A DNA stretch of 64,000 nt from positions 1 through 64,000 of the forward strand of contig CALVIX010000002.1 of assembly GCA_944331895.1 (NCBI GenBank), in the 5' to 3' direction. Source of the stretch: an uncultured Bacilli bacterium. Lineage in GTDB: Bacteria > Bacillota_I > Bacilli_A > RF39 > UBA660. This document shows positions 59,841-64,000 of the stretch, in pieces. The position numbers were made by a program, and so were the translations under genes. The notes below the pieces were generated by a model, which searched no databases, was not told where the DNA came from, and saw only the letters and a program-made list of their open reading frames with translations. The stretch's first letter is position 1; each line of letters opens with the position of its first letter.

Positions 59841-60817
59841 ATGATTAGTATCCAGTAATCGAATAAGAAGTAGACGAGAAAAGCAGCGATTGATGCGTGA
59901 AGAAGTCGAGCTGTAAAAAACGGCAGGTATTTAATCTTAGTATCACTCAAAATACCGATCATCTGCATATGTACAGATAATCCACCAAATGATAATATCA
60001 TCGCGGTGATCGTGCTTTTGAATTTTAATGGAATATCAAGTAAACTTACATATTTTAATCCTTGTGTCATCTCGATGAATCCATTTAAAATACTCTGGTG
60101 ATAACTGTTGATATTTAAATTTTGATCGATCATCGTCGTGATAACTAAAAACATCGTCACGACACCTAGGATCAACAATAATGTTTGAATCGCATTTTGT
60201 AAAGAATTTGTAATGATTTTGCCAAGGCCGGAATGATTATGAATTCTTTTTTCATGCATCTTCAAAATAGCACGTTTGAAGGAAACTTTCGTGTGATCTT
60301 TTTTACTTGGTGCATAGTCTCGAAAGATCAGCCCGATGATAATGTTTGTGCTATAGTGACAAAGTAAAATAAGAAGACCTATTTCTTTATTGTTTAAAAA
60401 AAGAAGAGCGACAGTTCCCATGATAAAAAGAGGGTTAGAAAAGTGTGTAAATGTAAGAATTTTCGAAGCTTCACTTTCCGAGATGGTTCCATTTAAATAA
60501 AGTTCACGAGTGTATTTGGCGTTTGATGGAAATCCTGATATAATACTCATAATGAAGATAAAAGCGCATTCTCCTTTGATTCGGAACAAAGACTGCATCA
60601 AAGGGCGCATTAACTCTCCAACGAGTTCGATGAACCCGTATTGGGTTAAAATCTCAGATAAAACGAAAAACGGGAATAAGGATGGAAAAATATTTTCCTG
60701 CCATATTTTAAAAGAAAAAGAGACGGATTCCATGATGTATTGAGAAGAGGTTAAAATCTCAATTGCAATAAAAATTAAAACTGTCATTATGGCAATACTT
60801 GTACATACTTTTTTCAT
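59837..60817 (-). CDS. ylbJ: YlbJ-like membrane protein
   Basis: A 326-residue polytopic protein. The pattern F-P-F-F-V-L-S-E near residue 45, S-G-F-P-S-N-A-K-Y and the later G-x-x-x-T-N helix pair fit YlbJ, a Gate-domain (nucleoside-recognition-like) sporulation membrane protein. The ATG at 60817 lies behind GGTGGT; a longer reading frame overlaps the divergent gene start and is not used. YlbJ and YlbL are also close neighbours in Bacillus. Confidence 0.85.
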   Translation of the reverse strand: MKKVCTSIAIMTVLIFIAIEILTSSQYIMESVSFSFKIWQENIFPSLFPFFVLSEILTQYGFIELVGELMRPLMQSLFRIKGECAFIFIMSIISGFPSNAKYTRELYLNGTISESEASKILTFTHFSNPLFIMGTVALLFLNNKEIGLLILLCHYSTNIIIGLIFRDYAPSKKDHTKVSFKRAILKMHEKRIHNHSGLGKIITNSLQNAIQTLLLILGVVTMFLVITTMIDQNLNINSYHQSILNGFIEMTQGLKYVSLLDIPLKFKSTITAMILSFGGLSVHMQMIGILSDTKIKYLPFFTARLLHASIAAFLVYFLFDYWILII

Positions 60818-60863
60818 AATACCACCTGTTTTTCTATAGGATAAAGTAGAAAGGAGAGATCTC

Positions 60864-61874
60864 GTGATCAGTAAAGTATATGATAAAGTAAAACAAATCA
60901 TCAAAGAAAATAGAATTTTCTTTGTTACCCTTATCGTAACAAGTATAATATGTTTAATTCCGTTCCCATATTATATCAACGCTCCAGGAGGCGTAATTGA
61001 TGTTTCGGATAAAATTGAAATGGAAGGAAAAGAAAAGACGAGTGGGAGTTTAAATCTCGCCTATGTCAGCGAATATCGAGCGACGATTCCAACGCTACTT
61101 TATGCGTTGATTCATCCCAATTGGGATATTTTAAAAAAAGAGGAAGTATTATACGAAAATGAAACGATGGAAGATGCTTCATTTCGAAATCACATGCTGC
61201 TAGAAGAAGCCAATCAAAACGCGATCATGGTAGCGCTTTCGAGAGCGGGGAAAAGTGTAATCATTGAGAAAACGAAACTATACGTAACCTATATCGATCC
61301 CAATGCTGATACGACATTAAAAGTACGGGATCAATTGTTGACATTTGAAGGAAAAGAGATTTGTTCGAAAAGTGAATTATTAAGTGATATCAGTACGTAT
61401 CCAGCAGGTTCACAAGTAAAATTCACGGTAAGACGAGACGGAAAAGAAATTGAAGCGACAGCAACTTTGTATAAAGAAGATGATCGGATACTCGTAGGAA
61501 TGATGGTATCAGAACAGAAAAAATTGGATCAAGGAGAGATCGAATTTCATTTTCGATCAGATGAGTCTGGACCAAGTGGAGGCTTTATGATGACACTTGC
61601 CTTATATCAAACTCTCGTTGGGGAGGATTTGACACATGGTTTAAAAATCGTCGGAACGGGAACGATCGATGAAAATGGATCGGTAGGAACGATTGGAGGC
61701 GTAGAATATAAGTTGCAAGGTGCTGTAAAAGAGAAAGCTGATTTGTTCTTCGTACCAGCCGGAGAAAACTATGAAGAGGCAAAAAAAATCAAACAAGAAC
61801 ATAACTATAAAATCAAATTAGTCGAAATATCGTCGATTGATCAGGCAATTGAATATTTGGAAATGTTGTCGTGA
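60864..61874 (+). CDS. ylbL: YlbL/SepM-type PDZ Lon-like protease
   Basis: A 336-residue protein with one N-terminal membrane helix (~18-38). Its extracellular region contains a PDZ domain (~135-210, V-R-D-Q-L-L-T-F-E-G-K-E-I) and an S16/Lon-like protease domain. The Ser-Lys dyad is in G-P-S-G-G-F-M-M and G-V-E-Y-K-L-Q-G-A. The start codon is GTG behind AAGGAGAG. Homologues process surface proteins or competence peptides; the substrate here is unknown. Divergent from ylbJ. Confidence 0.92.
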   Translation: MISKVYDKVKQIIKENRIFFVTLIVTSIICLIPFPYYINAPGGVIDVSDKIEMEGKEKTSGSLNLAYVSEYRATIPTLLYALIHPNWDILKKEEVLYENETMEDASFRNHMLLEEANQNAIMVALSRAGKSVIIEKTKLYVTYIDPNADTTLKVRDQLLTFEGKEICSKSELLSDISTYPAGSQVKFTVRRDGKEIEATATLYKEDDRILVGMMVSEQKKLDQGEIEFHFRSDESGPSGGFMMTLALYQTLVGEDLTHGLKIVGTGTIDENGSVGTIGGVEYKLQGAVKEKADLFFVPAGENYEEAKKIKQEHNYKIKLVEISSIDQAIEYLEMLS

Positions 61875-61887
61875 AAGGATAATTTAT

Positions 61888-61916
61888 TTGCAAAACTTAA
61901 ATGTATAGATTATAAT
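61888..61916 (+). promoter_or_regulatory. Sigma-A promoter of the anchored LRR gene
   Basis: TTGCAA, 17 bp, TATAAT, 37 bases before the start. Confidence 0.7.
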
Positions 61917-61953
61917 ATAGGTAGTAAAATACAAGTAGTAAAGAGGTAAAGAT

Positions 61954-63078
61954 ATGAGAAGAGTAGGTCGAAGAAGAAATACAAAACAAAGGTGGATTAT
62001 CGTAGGAGTACTATCCGCATTGTTTATTTTTAGTACGGGGTACGCTTTATTGGCGACACGATTAAATATTCGTGGAACGTCGAATATTAGTTCAGATCTC
62101 AGTATATATATATCAGATATACAAGAAACTACTTTATATCATGCAACGACAAACACTGCGGAAATTGGAAGCGATAGATTATCTGCAAACTTTGACGTTT
62201 CTCTAGAAATGCCAGGAAGTTATGCGGAGTATACGATAACGGTTAAAAATGATAGTAATTTTAATGTAAAATTATCGATAGGTAACAATTCTTTTTGGGA
62301 CGGCATCAACTATGAAGAGGAACCTTATGAAATTTATTTTTCGACAAACGGAATTACCGAAGGAGAAATACTAGAGGCAGGGGAAACAGTAGACTTCATT
62401 CTAAGAGCTGATTTCGATATCAATGCAACTAGTATACCGACTATTAACCATAAAGATATATGGTTACAATTAAATTATGAACAAGTAAGCGGAGAGGCAT
62501 CGATACCGACGGAAGATTCTTGCTTTGCGATAGACGGGGCAAATAATGTGATTTTAGAATATAATTGTAATGATACAGACATTATTATTCCAAGAACAGT
62601 GAACGGGTATCCAATACACGAGATCCAACCAAATGCTTTCGCATCTGAAAATCTGACAAGTGTAGTAATTCCAGATTCGATTACCACTATAGGAGCAACC
62701 GCATTTGCTAACAATAATCTTACAGAAGTGACGATACCAAATTCTGTAACATCTATGGGATCTGGTGCATTCTCATATAACCCAATCGAAAAGTTAACGC
62801 TTTCGAGAAACTTAACGACGATACCAGAAGATGCATTTTATGGTTCTAATTTAACGGAGATAACGATATATGAGCAAGTAACGTCGATTGGGAAAAATGC
62901 CTTTGGAGGGCTAACAGGCACTGTAGAAGTTAGTAATCGACCAGCGCTAGGATTTAACTGGTGTGAAATTTTCTCTTTCGACGACCTGGGTCCAAATAAT
63001 TATAATGAAGATGATTGTTGTATGCCTGCTGGAGTTTTGGGAGTAAATGGATTAAATGTTTATATAAGCGAATATTAG
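61954..63078 (+). CDS. Membrane-anchored BspA-like leucine-rich repeat surface protein
   Basis: A 374-residue exported protein. A basic N-terminus (M-R-R-V-G-R-R-R) and one helix (~14-34) end G-Y-A-L-L-A-T-R-L-N-I-R-G-T-S-N-I, the same anchor pattern as the protein at 31371. Residues ~45-175 form a beta-sandwich. From ~215 there are about five LRR_5/BspA repeats with the core A-F-x-x-N-x-L-T-x-[VI]-x-I-P-x-S-[IV]-T-x-[IM]-G. The C-terminus has a short Cys-containing cap and no sortase motif. BspA-type repeats are common in adhesins of gut bacteria. Confidence 0.85.
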   Translation: MRRVGRRRNTKQRWIIVGVLSALFIFSTGYALLATRLNIRGTSNISSDLSIYISDIQETTLYHATTNTAEIGSDRLSANFDVSLEMPGSYAEYTITVKNDSNFNVKLSIGNNSFWDGINYEEEPYEIYFSTNGITEGEILEAGETVDFILRADFDINATSIPTINHKDIWLQLNYEQVSGEASIPTEDSCFAIDGANNVILEYNCNDTDIIIPRTVNGYPIHEIQPNAFASENLTSVVIPDSITTIGATAFANNNLTEVTIPNSVTSMGSGAFSYNPIEKLTLSRNLTTIPEDAFYGSNLTEITIYEQVTSIGKNAFGGLTGTVEVSNRPALGFNWCEIFSFDDLGPNNYNEDDCCMPAGVLGVNGLNVYISEY

Positions 63079-63080
63079 TA

Positions 63081-63102
63081 AAAGAGCGTATGCTCTTTTT
63101 TC
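63081..63102 (+). terminator. Rho-independent terminator
   Basis: AAAGAGC-GTAT-GCTCTTT and further T. Confidence 0.88.
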
Positions 63103-63107
63103 GCTTG

Positions 63108-63136
63108 TTGCAATTTCAATTCATCTACGATATAAT
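63108..63136 (+). promoter_or_regulatory. Sigma-A promoter of the last gene
   Basis: TTGCAA, 17 bp, TATAAT, 28 bases before the start, the same boxes as the preceding gene. Confidence 0.65.
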
Positions 63137-63164
63137 AAACGATTAAGAAAAGGAGAGTGGAAGT

Positions 63165-64000
63165 ATGCCAAGTGCGATGACACATGCTTATTTTGCAGAA
63201 GATGTATATCGAAAATTACCGCCTCGTGTAAAACAGAAAATAGAACGCGATACGATGCGTGTATTTGCACAAGGTCCCGACGTATTTTACGCTCACTTCT
63301 TTTCTAAAAAGACACGTTTGTTCGGACGTGAGATGCACGTTCATAAGACAAAACGATTTTTCGAAAATTATATTGAATATATGAAGAGATATCGACTAGA
63401 AAAAAAGAGAGAAACTATTTCTGCTTGCTATGGATTTTTACTCCACTACATATTGGATATGAGAACGCATCCGTTAATTTTTTACAAGACTGGATCTGCT
63501 TCTCAGGATAAAAATTCTCATAGAGAAATGGAATTATTATTAGATCTTTACTACATGGAGAAGAAGGAGAAGAAAACTCCTGCAAGTATTCGACAGGATC
63601 GGTATTTATTCCAGACTTGTTCTTTTAGTGCCTCTTTAGAACACCTTTTAGACGATGTTTTGATGAAGACTTACCAAAGAGAAAATATGGGTAAGGTATA
63701 TATGAGATCATTGCGGAAGATGAGATTTGTACATCGCTTTTTCTCTTATGATCCTCATGGCGTAAAGTTAAAACTTTATCGCATTGGTGATCGCTTGAGG
63801 ACGAACAGAGGGAAAAAGTGGCAGTATATATCGTATGCGAACGATTTACGAAGCAAAGCGGCATACTTTAATTGTGAGCATAATAACTGGTGTTACCCGG
63901 TAGATGCAACGATTAGGAAAACGGAGTCTTTTTTCGAGTTATATGAAGAGGCGATCGAAGAAGCGGTGATGTGGATTTCAAAGTTTCACGACGTTTTTGT
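63165..64000 (+). CDS. Zinc-dependent phospholipase C-like protein, 3' end outside the window
   Basis: Open from the ATG at 63165, behind AGGAGAG, to the window end, at least 278 residues. The start M-P-S-A-M-T-H-A-Y-F-A-E-D-V and the early F-A-Q-G-P-D-V-F-Y fit the zinc-dependent phospholipase C/S1-P1 helical fold. Possible metal ligands are His in T-H-A, R-E-M-H-V-H-K, L-L-H-Y-I-L-D, R-T-H-P-L and S-H-R-E. There is no signal peptide, so a cytoplasmic hydrolase is more likely than a secreted toxin. The substrate is unknown. Confidence 0.75.
   Translation, partial: MPSAMTHAYFAEDVYRKLPPRVKQKIERDTMRVFAQGPDVFYAHFFSKKTRLFGREMHVHKTKRFFENYIEYMKRYRLEKKRETISACYGFLLHYILDMRTHPLIFYKTGSASQDKNSHREMELLLDLYYMEKKEKKTPASIRQDRYLFQTCSFSASLEHLLDDVLMKTYQRENMGKVYMRSLRKMRFVHRFFSYDPHGVKLKLYRIGDRLRTNRGKKWQYISYANDLRSKAAYFNCEHNNWCYPVDATIRKTESFFELYEEAIEEAVMWISKFHDVF

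Overview
The window comes from a low-GC Bacillota chromosome, most likely an uncultured gut-type member of class Bacilli in the Erysipelotrichia/RF39 sphere. The grounds are the AT-rich codon use, a dnaG-rpoD-trmK-yqfQ block like that of Bacillus, AddAB rather than RecBCD, MurT/GatD, an S-box SAM riboswitch before metK, and YlbJ/YlbL. TGA is used as a stop and TGG encodes Trp, so this is not a Mycoplasma-type code. Genes are tightly packed. Most start codons follow an AGGTGAT- or AGGAGG-type ribosome binding site, and many transcripts start from an extended -10 box (TGnTATAAT) lying directly behind the terminator of the previous gene. No transposase, CRISPR array, rRNA or tRNA gene was seen. 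Species-level placement is an inference.

Layout. 1-5,600: end of a thioredoxin-like gene, a YaiI/YqxD (DUF188) protein, a large unrecognised protein built from repeated sigma-region-4-like modules, formate-THF ligase, and a transglutaminase-like protein. 5,680-10,350: a TetR regulator and a heterodimeric ABC exporter under a consensus promoter with an operator-like inverted repeat. 10,360-10,560: a candidate structured RNA. 10,610-15,640: operon murT, a gatD homologue lacking its catalytic Cys and His, a GltS-type glutamate carrier and a YtcJ-like amidohydrolase. 15,690-21,260: addB-addA. 21,310-23,010: DUF368 and uppP (undecaprenyl phosphate recycling). 23,060-24,110: a pilin gene behind a promoter whose spacer contains 11 consecutive G, the gene being bracketed by two identical 28-bp terminator copies. 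24,130-31,270: a TtcA-type protein, a 6S-like RNA, the SAM riboswitch with metK, a TM2 protein, tcdA, an unknown gene and an smc with short arms. 31,370-38,350: an anchored surface protein with two glycosyltransferases, two unknown genes, an ABC-F protein and a YlmH-like protein. 38,390-41,580 (minus strand): def, an aryl-sulfotransferase-family protein, an unknown gene and a tiny YjcZ-like protein. 41,690-46,080: ftsW, comEA, comEC and a decayed partial copy of comEC. 46,140-52,300: DUF6512 protein, uvsE, dnaG, rpoD, a CmpB-family membrane protein, trmK and yqfQ. 52,420-59,840: a type IV pilus locus (pilC, pilD, inverted pilB, two prepilins with ALK/LTK-like glycine-rich heads). 59,840-64,000: ylbJ, ylbL, an anchored BspA-like leucine-rich repeat protein, and the start of a zinc-dependent phospholipase-C-like gene that runs off the window.

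How it fits together. The most distinctive theme is a cell-surface programme: PilB, PilC and PilD with three prepilin-like proteins of unusual architecture (one with a carbohydrate-binding-like C-terminus, two with glycine-rich heads), two membrane-anchored exported proteins of a shared N-terminal type, glycosyltransferases, and ComEA/ComEC for DNA uptake. The pilin at 23,143 looks phase-variable through its poly-G promoter. The other notable points are the multi-module HTH-like protein at 858-3335 and the apparently glutaminase-dead GatD paired with an intact-looking MurT.
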